From positions 29,490-93,489 of the forward strand of contig QCBC01000003.1 of the NCBI GenBank assembly GCA_003281725.1: a stretch of 64,000 bases of DNA, given 5' to 3'. The position numbers were made by a program, and so were the translations under genes. Positions within the stretch are counted from its first letter, which is position 1, and the number at the start of each line of letters is the position of its first letter. This DNA is from Pelagibacteraceae bacterium AG-345-O09. Lineage in GTDB: Bacteria; Pseudomonadota; Alphaproteobacteria; Pelagibacterales; Pelagibacteraceae. This document shows, one piece after another, positions 45,320 through 55,388 of the stretch. The notes under the pieces are model-generated. The model did no database searches. It was given only the letters and a program-made list of their open reading frames with translations, and was not told the DNA's origin.

Positions 45320-46144
45320 ATGGCAAAATATTTAGTTGAAACATATTATACATGTACGTTTAAAGTAAATCATTTCTTAGACGATATTAATGAGGCAGAG
45401 CTTAAAAATTTAGAAAAAAGAGATGACGGTAAATTTGAAGTTCTAGATGTAAAGCTTGATAATAGAAAAACAAAGAGTCTTGATCCAAATAATAAAAAAA
45501 TTACTGAAAATAAGAAAATAGAAATATTAACTGATTCTCAAAAGCAGTCACCGAAGAACTTTGAGAAATTTATAAAATCAAATAACAACAATTCTGAAAA
45601 ATCCGGAAAAAGATTTAGTATGCCAGATCGAAGAAAAGGTTATATTCAAAAAGCAACTATTGGTGATCACAAAGTTTATTTGCATACTGGCGAATATGAG
45701 GATGGCAAAATTGGTGAAATTTTTATAGACACGAGTAAAGAAGGTGAATTAGTTAAAGCTCTAATGAATAATTTTGCTATTGCTGTATCACTTGGACTTC
45801 AATATGGAGTTCCACTTGATGAGTTCATAAGTGCATTTGTTGGTACAAAATTTGAACCATCAGGAAAAGTATATGGGAATGACAGAATATTAAGTGCATC
45901 GTCTATTTTGGACTATATTTTCAGAGAATTAGCTATTTCTTATCAAAATAGAGAAGATCTTGCCCACACACCATCTATTGGTACTATTGATAGTCCTGAT
46001 TTTGACGAACAAAATTCTGAAAGTCAAAACCAACTGCTTAAAATTGTTAGAGATATTACTAGCAAGGGATTTGTAAGAAATAATTATAAAAAAAATTTGG
46101 TAGATTTATCAGATGTCAAACTAAGTCTTAAAGGAAAAAAATAG
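45320..46144 (+). CDS. Stand-alone NrdJ (class II ribonucleotide reductase) C-terminal domain protein
   Basis: This encodes 274 residues. Residues about 95-215 match the C-terminal accessory domain of large B12-dependent ribonucleotide reductases: [59 protein letters not shown] and [20 protein letters not shown]. The catalytic barrel is absent. The first roughly 95 residues are a different, charged segment starting [16 protein letters not shown]. No zinc-finger-like Cys cluster is present. The gene is single, between the NDUFA12 and aspS genes. Its job is unknown. It may assist or regulate a reductase encoded elsewhere, but that is speculation. Confidence 0.75.
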   Translation: MAKYLVETYYTCTFKVNHFLDDINEAELKNLEKRDDGKFEVLDVKLDNRKTKSLDPNNKKITENKKIEILTDSQKQSPKNFEKFIKSNNNNSEKSGKRFSMPDRRKGYIQKATIGDHKVYLHTGEYEDGKIGEIFIDTSKEGELVKALMNNFAIAVSLGLQYGVPLDEFISAFVGTKFEPSGKVYGNDRILSASSILDYIFRELAISYQNREDLAHTPSIGTIDSPDFDEQNSESQNQLLKIVRDITSKGFVRNNYKKNLVDLSDVKLSLKGKK

Positions 46145-46145
46145 A

Positions 46146-47930
46146 TTATTTTTTCAATTTTATAGATAAATTTAACTCTTTTAACTGATTTTCATTTACG
46201 TCAGAAGGTGCGTTCATCATTAAGTCTTGAGCATTTTGATTCATTGGAAACATAGTTACCTCTCTAATATTTTTTTCATTAGCTAAAAGCATAACTATTC
46301 TATCAATACCTGGTGCTATTCCTCCATGAGGTGGTGCTCCATAACTTAAAGCATTTATCATCCCACTAAATTTTTCATCTACTTTTTTTTTATCATAACC
46401 TGCGATCGAAAATAATTTATACATAAGTTCAGGAATATGATTTCTAATGGCACCAGAAGAAAGCTCAATACCGTTACATACAATATCGTATTGAAAAGCA
46501 AGAATATCCAAAGGTTTCTCAAAATTGATTTTATCTAAATCTCCTTGGGGCATAGAGAAAGGATTGTGACTAAACTTAATTTTATTAGTTTGTTCATCTT
46601 TCTCAAACATGGGATAATCAACTATCCAGCAAAAAGCAAATGAATCGTCATCAATTAAATCTAAATCATTTGCGATCTTGTCTCTTGCTAGAGAAGTGAT
46701 TCTCTCTAATTCTTTTTGATTGTTACAAGCTAAAAAAATACTATCTCCAATTTTTGCTCCAGTTTTTTTCATTATTTCCTCTAAAGACTCCTTAGAAAAA
46801 AATTTTCCTACAGGTCCTTTAGCAGATATTTCATTATTCTTTTCCAACGTAAAATAAGCTAAACCTGAAGAACCTTCTGCTTTAGCCCATTTATCAATAT
46901 TATCAAAAAAACTTCTTGGTTTATCTTTAGTTTCTCTAGTAACAATACATCTTACTTGAGATCCTAATTTGACAAGTTTTTTAAAGATTTCAAAAGACAC
47001 ATCATCTCTTAAAAAAACTTCGGTAATGTCATTTATGATTAGTGGGTTTCTCAGATCGGGTTTATCACTTCCATATTTTACTAATGCATCAGCATAAGAA
47101 ATTCTTGGGAATTTTTCAGAAATTAATTTTTTGTTTGAAAATTTTTTAAAAGTATTAATTAATAGTTCTTCAACCACTTTAAAGACATCTTCTTGTTCAA
47201 CAAATGACATCTCTAAATCTAATTGATAAAATTCTCCTGGACTCCGATCAGCTCTAGCATCTTCATCTCTAAAGCATGGAGCAATTTGAAAATATTTATC
47301 AAATCCTGAAACCATTATAAGTTGTTTAAATTGTTGTGGAGCTTGGGGTAAGGCATAAAATTTTCCAGGGTTCAATCTGCTTGGAACGAGAAAATCTCTT
47401 GCACCCTCTGGGCTGGAAGAAGTAAGTATTGGCGTTTGAAATTCCAAAAACCCAATTGCATTCATTTCACTTCTTATAAATGATATAACTTTTGACCTTA
47501 GAATTATATTTTCATGAATTTTTTTTCTTCGTAAGTCTAAATACCTATATTTTAATCTAATCTCTTCTGCATATTCTTGATCAGTAAAAACTGGCATTGG
47601 TAACTCTTTACAAGTTCCTAAAACTATGAAATTTTCAATTGATATCTCAATTTCTCCTGTTTCAATATCTTTATTGATAGTTTCTTTAGATCTATTTACA
47701 ACCTTTCCTTTAACTTTTATTACCGTTTCAAGTTGTATTTTTTCTAACTCTTTAAAATTTTTATTTTCTTGATCAATTATACATTGAGTAATCCCATAAT
47801 TATCTCTTAGATCTATAAATAATAAATTTCCATGATCACGTTTTTTGTTAATCCATCCCGAAATAACTATACTTTTACCTACATTTTTTTTTCTAAGTTC
47901 ATTACAGGTATGACTTCTATATTTATTCAA
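46146..47930 (-). CDS. aspS: Aspartyl-tRNA synthetase
   Basis: This is a 594-residue class II synthetase of the bacterial type. An N-terminal OB fold (SHTCNELRKKNVGKSIVISG) precedes motif 2 (FQIAPCFRDEDARADRSPGE), the bacterial GAD insert, and motif 3 (GGIAPGIDRIVMLL). It charges tRNA-Asp, and possibly tRNA-Asn if Asn formation depends on amidotransferase. It directly follows hda on the same strand. Confidence 0.95.
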   Translation of the reverse strand: MNKYRSHTCNELRKKNVGKSIVISGWINKKRDHGNLLFIDLRDNYGITQCIIDQENKNFKELEKIQLETVIKVKGKVVNRSKETINKDIETGEIEISIENFIVLGTCKELPMPVFTDQEYAEEIRLKYRYLDLRRKKIHENIILRSKVISFIRSEMNAIGFLEFQTPILTSSSPEGARDFLVPSRLNPGKFYALPQAPQQFKQLIMVSGFDKYFQIAPCFRDEDARADRSPGEFYQLDLEMSFVEQEDVFKVVEELLINTFKKFSNKKLISEKFPRISYADALVKYGSDKPDLRNPLIINDITEVFLRDDVSFEIFKKLVKLGSQVRCIVTRETKDKPRSFFDNIDKWAKAEGSSGLAYFTLEKNNEISAKGPVGKFFSKESLEEIMKKTGAKIGDSIFLACNNQKELERITSLARDKIANDLDLIDDDSFAFCWIVDYPMFEKDEQTNKIKFSHNPFSMPQGDLDKINFEKPLDILAFQYDIVCNGIELSSGAIRNHIPELMYKLFSIAGYDKKKVDEKFSGMINALSYGAPPHGGIAPGIDRIVMLLANEKNIREVTMFPMNQNAQDLMMNAPSDVNENQLKELNLSIKLKK

Positions 47931-48593
47931 TTATTCCCCCAGAACATCTTTAATAATTTTAAAATCAATTGATCTCTTTTTTTTTAAACTTACTTCGTCG
48001 ATCTTATATATGAAATCAATTATTTTTCCATATGATCTATCAATTCTTTTAATAATGTAGTGAATTAACTTTTTATCTAATGATATTTGGCGATCAGATA
48101 AATTTTTTAAAATTAAGGCAAATATCAGTTCATCGTCAGGTTTTTCTATGTTTTGTAAAAGAAAATTTTTTGATCTTGATTTTAAATCGATTAAATTAAA
48201 ATCAACATCTACTATCGGTTGATTAGAGGTTACAATTAAATATTTGTTATCTTGTTCAATAATATTACAAAGCGTAAAAAATAGATCCTCTCTAATTTCT
48301 TTATTTAAATTTTCTAAAACTATGTTTTGATGAAGTTTAATTTCACCTAAATGATCATTATTAAGTAGGCTTGCCTCTAATTTTATTCCATTAAACTTTT
48401 TTAAGAAAATATTAATTAAATGTGATTTACCAGAAAATTTTTCTCCATTGATATTAAGAAAGTTTTTTTCCCATTTTGGCCATTTAATTAATAAATCAAA
48501 TATATGTCTGTTACTTTTTGAAACATAAAAATCATCATCTGTAAAATTTTGACCATAATCAAATTTGATTATTTCCTGATTAAGATCTTTCAT
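47931..48593 (-). CDS. hda: Hda-like DnaA-related AAA+ regulator
   Basis: This 220-residue AAA+ protein lacks DnaA's DNA-binding domain. A P-loop-like GEKFSGKSHLINIF is at about residue 52, IVLENLNKEIREDLFF fills the Walker B position, and the arginine-finger region and lid follow (LKSRSKNFLLQNIEKPDDEL). Hda helps convert DnaA-ATP to DnaA-ADP on the clamp. ATG 48591-48593 overlaps the DUF2066 TGA in ATGA, which supports this start over an ATG four codons earlier. The DUF2066-hda order is typical of alphaproteobacteria. Confidence 0.83.
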   Translation of the reverse strand: MKDLNQEIIKFDYGQNFTDDDFYVSKSNRHIFDLLIKWPKWEKNFLNINGEKFSGKSHLINIFLKKFNGIKLEASLLNNDHLGEIKLHQNIVLENLNKEIREDLFFTLCNIIEQDNKYLIVTSNQPIVDVDFNLIDLKSRSKNFLLQNIEKPDDELIFALILKNLSDRQISLDKKLIHYIIKRIDRSYGKIIDFIYKIDEVSLKKKRSIDFKIIKDVLGE

Positions 48594-49669
48594 CTTAAGA
48601 CCCATGTTTTATTTTGAGTATTAAAATTAAAATTTTGTTTTTCCATTGATTTTAAAAAAATATCTGGTGTACCATTATATATAATTTGATAATATATAAA
48701 ATCTCTATCAAATTTTGATATATAGTAATCATAAATAAAATTAAGTTCATCTAAAGTATTTTCCAAACGAGAAACTTTTAAATTATCTCCACTATTAACT
48801 TTAATATAGATTGGTAATTTAATAGAGGTATTGATTTGATTAAAATTTTTCCAATAATCCTCATACATTATCTTTAAACTTTTAATAATAGTGCTCAATT
48901 GATCTGTATTATTTATATCAATATTTGAAAATGATTCGTTGATTAAAAAAACTTTATCGTTAACAGTAATCCTCGATAATATTCTTATAGTTTTTTGATT
49001 AATAAAGATTAATGCAACAATAGAGTCATCTAAATAATATTTACTTGTTATTTCTTTAAAGTCATATTGTTCGATGAGATCATATTGCTTTTTTATCAAG
49101 TTTAGATCTTCAAGATCTTCGGTTGGTAAGATATATTCTATTAGATAAAAACTTTCACTATCATTGTTCCATTCATCATAAAATTTATTATTTGAAAATA
49201 ATAATAAATTTTCTTTATTCTCTTCAATTATAATTGGAATAAATAAAAAATTTTTTTTAATGGCTATAGAGGGAAAAATATTTTTTTTTTCTAAAAAATT
49301 TAGAATTTTTTTTTTATTGAAGGAGACTCCTAAATTAACATAATAAATTTCATCTATAAATTTTTCTTCTTTAATAGAAAAGGACTCAATCATACCTCTA
49401 ATTTGATTCAATTTTATCTTCTTTATAATTTTATGATCAGAAGAAACTGTAATTAAGGAGATTAGCTCGGAGAAAGCTTTGATAAAACCCTCATCAATTA
49501 CCTTATTTTTCTCAAAATTTATCTCAAAAGGCTTTGATACTTCTATATTCTTAATATTAAAAGATTTTGCTTGAACTTTATCTGTGGAAAAAAAAAATAA
49601 AACTAAAGATAGAAATAAAAAAAAAATATATAAGTTTTTTGAATGTTTTTTTATAAATCTAATTACCAT
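48590..49669 (-). CDS. DUF2066 domain-containing protein
   Basis: This is a 359-residue, probably exported protein. Residues about 10-34 form a signal peptide or anchor (LYIFFLFLSLVLFFFS then VQAKS). The DUF2066 part includes AFSELISLITVSSDH, IESFSIKEEKFIDEIYYVNL and VSFNKKKILNFLEKKNI. The function of the family is not known. It is the first gene of the DUF2066-hda-aspS unit and is divergent from purM, with only 11 bases between the start codons. Promoters for each must therefore lie inside the opposite coding region or very close to the starts. Confidence 0.8.
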   Translation of the reverse strand: MVIRFIKKHSKNLYIFFLFLSLVLFFFSTDKVQAKSFNIKNIEVSKPFEINFEKNKVIDEGFIKAFSELISLITVSSDHKIIKKIKLNQIRGMIESFSIKEEKFIDEIYYVNLGVSFNKKKILNFLEKKNIFPSIAIKKNFLFIPIIIEENKENLLLFSNNKFYDEWNNDSESFYLIEYILPTEDLEDLNLIKKQYDLIEQYDFKEITSKYYLDDSIVALIFINQKTIRILSRITVNDKVFLINESFSNIDINNTDQLSTIIKSLKIMYEDYWKNFNQINTSIKLPIYIKVNSGDNLKVSRLENTLDELNFIYDYYISKFDRDFIYYQIIYNGTPDIFLKSMEKQNFNFNTQNKTWVLR

Positions 49670-49680
49670 ATCTTATAATA

Positions 49681-50709
49681 ATGAATAAAAGTGTATTTAC
49701 ATATAAAAAAAGTGGTGTCGATATAAATGCTGCAGAAAAGTTTGTTAAGTTCATTGCTACTATCTCATCAAAAAAAAAAGGCAAAAAAAAGTTTACGAAT
49801 ATCGGGGGTTTTGGATCCATATCTAATATACCTAAAAATATTAAAGATCCAAAAATTGTCGCTTGTACAGATGGTGTTGGTACTAAAATTGAGATAGCAA
49901 ATACTATCAATAAATTTGATACTATTGGTATTGATCTAGTAGCGATGAGCGTTAATGATTTAATTGTTCAAGGTGCGAAACCTCTTTTATTTTTAGATTA
50001 TATATCAATTAATAAAATAAATTTACCAAAGCTAAAATCAATTATTAAGGGTATTGTAAATGGATGTAAAATCTCTGAATGTAGTCTTGTTGGAGGCGAA
50101 ACTGCAGAAATGCCTGGAACATTTGAAAAAGGTAAATTTGACATCGCCGGTTTTGCGGTTGGCATCGTTGATAAGAAAAAAATTTTAAATAAAAAAAAAA
50201 TTAAAATTAATGACCTTATTTTAGCTGTTCCTTCCAGTGGTCTTCATTCAAATGGATATTCCCTTGTAAGAAATATTATAAAAAAAAGAAAAATAAATAT
50301 TAAAAATAATAGTTTTTTAAAAAAAGAATTAATTAGACCGACTAAGATTTATGTGAAGGAAGTATTAAATCTAATAGATAAAAAACTTCTAAATGGTTGT
50401 GCTAATATAACTGGTGGAGGGTTATCTGATAATGTTAAAAGAATAATTCCTGAAAGATATTGTGCAGAAATAAATTTGGATAAGATTAGACCATTAAAAA
50501 TATTTAAATGGTTAAAAAAAAATAATATTAAAGAAAATGAAATGTTAAAAACTTTTAACTGTGGGGTTGGATTTTGTTTAGTAATAAATCCAAAAAATTT
50601 AATTAAGATAAATAAATATTTTTCTAAAAATTATAAACCTTATGTGATAGGACAAATAGTCAAAAAACCAAATAAAGTAAAATTAAATGGTAAAATTAAT
50701 TGGTTCTAA
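49681..50709 (+). CDS. purM: Phosphoribosylformylglycinamidine cyclo-ligase
   Basis: This 342-residue AIR synthetase is of normal length. Visible motifs are FVKFIATISSKKK, VACTDGVGTKIEIANT, GIDLVAMSVNDLIVQGAKPL, LVGGETAEMPGTFE and PSSGLHSNGYSLVR. It makes 5-aminoimidazole ribotide in de novo purine synthesis. It overlaps purN by 23 bases. Confidence 0.95.
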   Translation: MNKSVFTYKKSGVDINAAEKFVKFIATISSKKKGKKKFTNIGGFGSISNIPKNIKDPKIVACTDGVGTKIEIANTINKFDTIGIDLVAMSVNDLIVQGAKPLLFLDYISINKINLPKLKSIIKGIVNGCKISECSLVGGETAEMPGTFEKGKFDIAGFAVGIVDKKKILNKKKIKINDLILAVPSSGLHSNGYSLVRNIIKKRKINIKNNSFLKKELIRPTKIYVKEVLNLIDKKLLNGCANITGGGLSDNVKRIIPERYCAEINLDKIRPLKIFKWLKKNNIKENEMLKTFNCGVGFCLVINPKNLIKINKYFSKNYKPYVIGQIVKKPNKVKLNGKINWF

Positions 50710-51271
50710 TAAAATAAAAACAGCAGTTTTTATCTCTGGAGCAGGTAGTAATTTTAAGAATTTAGTTCAATTTTCATTTTTAAATAAATCACCTATCAAA
50801 ATATGTTTACTAGTTTCAAACGATAAAAGAGCAAAAGGTCTCAATTTTGCAGATAAATATAAGATTAAAAAAAAAATTTATGATTTTAATAATATGAAAA
50901 AATCAGAAAGTTTAATCCTTAAACAATTAAAGATAGATAAAATAAGTTTAATTTGTCTAGCAGGTTTTATGAAAATGTTATCACCTAATTTTATTAAAAG
51001 ATTTAAAGGTATAATTTTGAATATTCATCCTTCTTTATTACCAAAATATAAAGGACTTAATACACATGAACGAGTGTTAAAAAATAAAGAAAAATACTCT
51101 GGATGCACAGTACATTACGTTAGTTCTAGATTAGACTCAGGAAAGATAATTTTACAAGAAAAAGTGAAAATACTTAAAAAAGATACATCTTCATCTTTAA
51201 AAAAAAGGATCTTAAAACGAGAGCATCTTTTATATCGTAAAGCTATAAATAAGCTGTTTTTTAGTCTTTAA
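50687..51271 (+). CDS. purN: Phosphoribosylglycinamide formyltransferase
   Basis: This 194-residue enzyme transfers a formyl group from 10-formyl-THF to GAR. FISGAGSNFKNLVQF starts the fold. The active site has NIHPSLLPKYKGLNTHERVL (Asn and His) and CTVHYVSSRLDSGKII (Asp). Its start lies within purM, so the two are coupled. It converges with ndk with an 11-base overlap. Confidence 0.94.
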   Translation: MVKLIGSNKIKTAVFISGAGSNFKNLVQFSFLNKSPIKICLLVSNDKRAKGLNFADKYKIKKKIYDFNNMKKSESLILKQLKIDKISLICLAGFMKMLSPNFIKRFKGIILNIHPSLLPKYKGLNTHERVLKNKEKYSGCTVHYVSSRLDSGKIILQEKVKILKKDTSSSLKKRILKREHLLYRKAINKLFFSL

Positions 51272-51671
51272 AAAAAAAGTTAATTTCAATTTTAGCATTC
51301 TCAGGACTATCAGATCCGTGAACAGAATTCTTATCTATTGAAATCCCATATTTTTTTCTAATAGTTCCTTCTTGAGCATCTTTTGGATTAGTTGCTCCCA
51401 TTAATTCTCTATTTGCAAGTATTCCATTTTCTTTTTCAATCACCATTACTACTATTGGTCCTGAGGAAAGGTATGAACATAAATCATTATAAAATGGTTT
51501 AGTTTGATGTACTTTATAAAATTCCTCTGCTTCAGATTTTTCTATTTGAATTTTTTTTTCTTTAATAATCTGAAAGCCTTTATCCTTAAACAATTGCTGA
51601 ATTTCATTATCTAAATTTCTTTCTACTGCATCAGGTTTTATAATTGATAAGGTCTGCTCAACATTACTCAT
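51261..51671 (-). CDS. ndk: Nucleoside diphosphate kinase
   Basis: This 136-residue enzyme balances NTP pools by ping-pong phosphate transfer. SIIKPDAVERNL is the N-terminal nucleotide motif, and NSVHGSDSPENA contains the phosphorylated His. Length is normal. Its start overlaps the pepA stop by 8 bases on the same strand. Confidence 0.96.
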   Translation of the reverse strand: MSNVEQTLSIIKPDAVERNLDNEIQQLFKDKGFQIIKEKKIQIEKSEAEEFYKVHQTKPFYNDLCSYLSSGPIVVMVIEKENGILANRELMGATNPKDAQEGTIRKKYGISIDKNSVHGSDSPENAKIEINFFFKD

Positions 51672-53121
51672 AGTTATCCTCTATTAGTTGATTTAATAAT
51701 TTAACACCATAACCTGTAGCACCACCTGAATTTAATGCACCTCCATATTTAGAAAATGCCATTCCAGCTATATCTAAATGAGCCCAAGGAGTTTTATTTA
51801 AAATGAATCTTTGTAAAAATTGCGCTGCAGTTGTTGATCCTGCACCTCCAATGTAGTTTATATTTTGCATATCAGCATTTTTTGAATTTATTAATTTATC
51901 ATAATTTTTGTGTAATGGCATTCTCCATAATTTTTCTTCAACCTTTTCACCTGCATTGATTAATTGTTTTGATAATTTATCATTGTTTGAAAAAAGACCT
52001 GCATACTCTGAACCAAGAGATACTATAATTGCTCCAGTCAATGTTGCTAAATCGATCATAAATTGCGGTTTAAATTTCCTTTCAGTAAATGTTAGGGCAT
52101 CTGCTAAAACTAGTCTACCTTCTGCATCAGTATTTAAAATTTCTATTGTTTTGCCACTATATGATTTGACAATATCTCCCGGTCTTTGTGCGTTACCACT
52201 TACCATGTTTTCTACAAGGCCCACAACACCAACAGCGTTAATCTTTGCTTTTCTTAAAGCTAAATTTTTCATCAGTCCAACTACAGTGGCTGAACCTGCC
52301 ATGTCGTAGGTCATGTCCTCCATAAATTTTGCTGGTTTAAGAGAATAACCACCAGTATCAAAACACACACCTTTACCAACAAAAGCTAAAGGCTTGGAAT
52401 TTTTTTTTGCACCATTCCATTCAATAGTAACAAGATATGAACCTCTTATACTTCCTTGCCCTACTCCTAATAAAGCATTCATACCCATTTTTTTTAATTT
52501 AGTTTCATTAAAAATATTTACCTTTAGACCATATTTCTTCAGAGAATTTAATCTTTTAGCATATTCATCTGGATGTAAAATATTCCCAGGTTCTGAAACT
52601 AGATCTCTCGCAAAAAAAGTTCCATCTTCTAGAGCTTTGAATTTTAATTGATCATTGGTAGATACTTTATTTTTGCTACCATTTATGTAAATTGAAATAA
52701 GTTTCTTTTTCTTAATGGATTTATAATGGTTAAATTCATAAGATTTTAATTTTAATCCATGAAGGAAATGTCCAATAAAAGAATTAATTTTTGTATTTAA
52801 GGTGTCTGAGTTGAAAAAATAATCGTTTTTCTTTTCAAAATTAATATAACTATACAACTTAGCACCTAAGTTTTCTATTTCAGAAATTTTTATATCTTTC
52901 TTTATGGAAACTAAAAATATTGTTTTTTTTGAATTTATCTCAAAAAAAAGTAAATCTTTTTTTAAATCACTTTTCTTTAAAAGATCAGAAATATAGGAAA
53001 ATTCGGAGTTTGAAATATATTTATTCAAGCCCCTAACACTGAAATTTTCATCAGTGAATAAAACAAGATTAGCTAAGGGGTTTTTCGGGCCTTTATTTTT
53101 GTAATTAATTTGAATAGACAT
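51664..53121 (-). CDS. pepA: Leucyl aminopeptidase (M17)
   Basis: This is a 485-residue two-domain M17 peptidase. The metal-binding catalytic domain has VGKGVCFDTGGYSLKPA, YDMAGSATVVGLM, and the signature NTDAEGRLVLADAL. It trims N-terminal residues from peptides using two metal ions. I start at ATG 53119-53121 (MSIQINYKNKGPKN); five further upstream codons are open but add nothing conserved. Divergent lptF lies 60 bases away. Confidence 0.93.
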   Translation of the reverse strand: MSIQINYKNKGPKNPLANLVLFTDENFSVRGLNKYISNSEFSYISDLLKKSDLKKDLLFFEINSKKTIFLVSIKKDIKISEIENLGAKLYSYINFEKKNDYFFNSDTLNTKINSFIGHFLHGLKLKSYEFNHYKSIKKKKLISIYINGSKNKVSTNDQLKFKALEDGTFFARDLVSEPGNILHPDEYAKRLNSLKKYGLKVNIFNETKLKKMGMNALLGVGQGSIRGSYLVTIEWNGAKKNSKPLAFVGKGVCFDTGGYSLKPAKFMEDMTYDMAGSATVVGLMKNLALRKAKINAVGVVGLVENMVSGNAQRPGDIVKSYSGKTIEILNTDAEGRLVLADALTFTERKFKPQFMIDLATLTGAIIVSLGSEYAGLFSNNDKLSKQLINAGEKVEEKLWRMPLHKNYDKLINSKNADMQNINYIGGAGSTTAAQFLQRFILNKTPWAHLDIAGMAFSKYGGALNSGGATGYGVKLLNQLIEDNYE

Positions 53122-53181
53122 AAATTTTAAATACACTCTATACGTGTTCGATGCTATATATTACAAAATTAATAGATTTCA

Positions 53182-54318
53182 ATGAAAAAAATATTATTTA
53201 AGAAATTATTATCAGATTGTACCGTCTTTTTTCTTATAAGTCTTTTTTCAACTAGTGTTATTATTTGGGTATTTCAGGCAGTAAATTTTCTAGATATAAT
53301 TGTAGAGGATGGTCGAAATTATTTAGTTTATCTGAATTTTTCATTACTTAATTTCCCAAAAATTGTAACAAAATTAATACCATTTATGCTCTTTTTCAGC
53401 TTAATATTTATAATCGCACAATATGAAATTAAAAATGAATTAATAATTTTTTGGAATTTTGGGGTAAATAAAATTGAGTTTATTAACTTTTTTATAAAAT
53501 TCTCTATTTTAATAACTATTCTTCAAATTTTTCTTTCAACTTCAATTGTTCCTAAAACTCAAGATTTAGCAAGATCATTTTTAAGAACATCTTCTATTAA
53601 TTTTTTAGAGAACTTTATTAAACCAAAAGTTTTTAATGATGCTATTAGAGAATTAACTATTTACAGTAATTCTAAAGATGAAAATGGAAATCTAGGGGAG
53701 ATATATCTAAAGAAAGGTGGATCTGATAATTTTCAAATTACATATGCAAAAAGTGGAAATTTTAGAAAAGTAGGTAACAGTCAAATTTTAGAATTATATT
53801 CAGGAGAAACAATTAGTGTTATTGATGATAAAATTACAAGTTTTAAATTTTCAAAATCAGATTTTAATTTAAGCAACTTAGAAGACTCAACTACTACCTA
53901 TAAAAAAACACAAGAGGTTACTACAATTAATTTAATAAAATGTTATCACAATTTAAAAAATTTAAATTTTTTCAAAATAAATAAAAATTTTCAAGTTGAA
54001 AACTGTAGAGAAGATAATTTAGGTAATATTTTAAAAGAACTATATAAAAGAATAATTATACCTTTATATATACCTGTTTTAATTCTTATTTCTTTGTTGC
54101 TTATTATTAAATCTAAAGAAAATACTCATTATACAAAATATCGTTTTATGATTTTTGTGATTGGGTTGATCACAATAATAATCTCAGAAATGACTATTAG
54201 GTTTGTTGATGAGGATTTTTTTAAAAATTTAGGAATTTTTATTATTCCTGTAATTTCTATCATAAGTCTTTACTTATTATTTTTATTAAAATTTAAATTT
54301 ATTAAAGTTTCAAAATGA
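53182..54318 (+). CDS. lptF: LPS export ABC transporter permease LptF
   Basis: This 378-residue YjgP/YjgQ family membrane protein has three N-terminal and three C-terminal membrane helices around a periplasmic beta-jellyroll region. PFMLFFSLIFIIAQYE in the first half and IPLYIPVLILISLLLII in the second are typical. With LptG and LptB it extracts lipopolysaccharide from the inner membrane. It starts the lptF-lptG-lptD-surA-pdxA-rsmA cluster and overlaps lptG by 4 bases. Confidence 0.92.
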   Translation: MKKILFKKLLSDCTVFFLISLFSTSVIIWVFQAVNFLDIIVEDGRNYLVYLNFSLLNFPKIVTKLIPFMLFFSLIFIIAQYEIKNELIIFWNFGVNKIEFINFFIKFSILITILQIFLSTSIVPKTQDLARSFLRTSSINFLENFIKPKVFNDAIRELTIYSNSKDENGNLGEIYLKKGGSDNFQITYAKSGNFRKVGNSQILELYSGETISVIDDKITSFKFSKSDFNLSNLEDSTTTYKKTQEVTTINLIKCYHNLKNLNFFKINKNFQVENCREDNLGNILKELYKRIIIPLYIPVLILISLLLIIKSKENTHYTKYRFMIFVIGLITIIISEMTIRFVDEDFFKNLGIFIIPVISIISLYLLFLLKFKFIKVSK

Positions 54319-55388
54319 AAACTTATACTCGATTTATTCTTAGAATCTACATAACTGCTTTAATTAATATTTTCCTAATATTTTTTAGTTTAATATTTAT
54401 TCTTAATTTACTAACCGAGCTCGAATTTTTTAAAGATCTTAAAGTAAGTTCTTTTTATCCACTATATTTATCGTTGATAAATACTCCTATGTTTGTATTT
54501 GAGATGTTTCCATTTATATTTCTAATTTCAACACAAGTTTTTTTTAACAATCTTTTTAGCAATAATGAAATGAATATATTTAAATACTCAGGATTAAGAA
54601 ATTCAAAAATTTTTTCAATTATAAGTACAGCCACATTTATTTTGGGTTTATTTATTATTTTAATTTTTTATAATTTTTCATCTAATCTTAAATATTTGTA
54701 TTTTGGATTAAAATCTGTCTATACCACTGATAATCAATACCTAGCAGTAATAACAAAAAACGGTCTTTGGATAAAAGATATTAATGATGATAAAACTTTA
54801 ATGATTAATGCTGCTGGATTTAGTCAAAATGAACTGCAAGATGCATATATTTCTGAGTTTAATAAAAATTATGAAATCATCAGAAATATCAAAAGTAACA
54901 AAATAGATATCTCTAAAAAAAAATGGGTACTTGAAAATGCAGAAATATATATAGAAAATAACAGGATAGTTGAAAATAACCTATTACTACAAACAAACTA
55001 TAATTATCAAATAATTCAAAATTTATTTTCAAATATGACTTCTTTATCGGTTTTTGAGCTTATTGAACTACGAAATAATTATAAAAGACTAAGTTACTCT
55101 CTAACAGAAGTTGATCTTCAACTAATTAAATTAATTAGTTTCCCTATTTTCTTTATATTAATGGTTATCTTTTCAGGAATAATTATGATGAACACTAAAA
55201 ACTTAAGAAGTAAAAATTTAAAAATTACAATTGGTCTTTTTTTTTCTGTGATAATTTATTATATAAACAACTTTTTTTATGTCCTTGGGAACACTGAAAA
55301 GATAAATATATTGAGTGCTGTAACTTTACCCCTATTATTTTTTGCTTTAATTAATTTAATTCTTTTAAGAAATGTAAATGATAAATAA
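54315..55388 (+). CDS. lptG: LPS export ABC transporter permease LptG
   Basis: This 357-residue YjgP/YjgQ paralogue of LptF has the same six-helix plus periplasmic-domain layout. Landmarks are MFPFIFLISTQVFFNNLFSN, IFKYSGLRNSKIF and a C-terminal VIIYYINNFFYVLGNTEKI. It forms a heterodimer with LptF. It overlaps lptF by 4 bases and lptD by 11 bases, indicating coupled translation. Confidence 0.91.
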   Translation: MKTYTRFILRIYITALINIFLIFFSLIFILNLLTELEFFKDLKVSSFYPLYLSLINTPMFVFEMFPFIFLISTQVFFNNLFSNNEMNIFKYSGLRNSKIFSIISTATFILGLFIILIFYNFSSNLKYLYFGLKSVYTTDNQYLAVITKNGLWIKDINDDKTLMINAAGFSQNELQDAYISEFNKNYEIIRNIKSNKIDISKKKWVLENAEIYIENNRIVENNLLLQTNYNYQIIQNLFSNMTSLSVFELIELRNNYKRLSYSLTEVDLQLIKLISFPIFFILMVIFSGIIMMNTKNLRSKNLKITIGLFFSVIIYYINNFFYVLGNTEKINILSAVTLPLLFFALINLILLRNVNDK

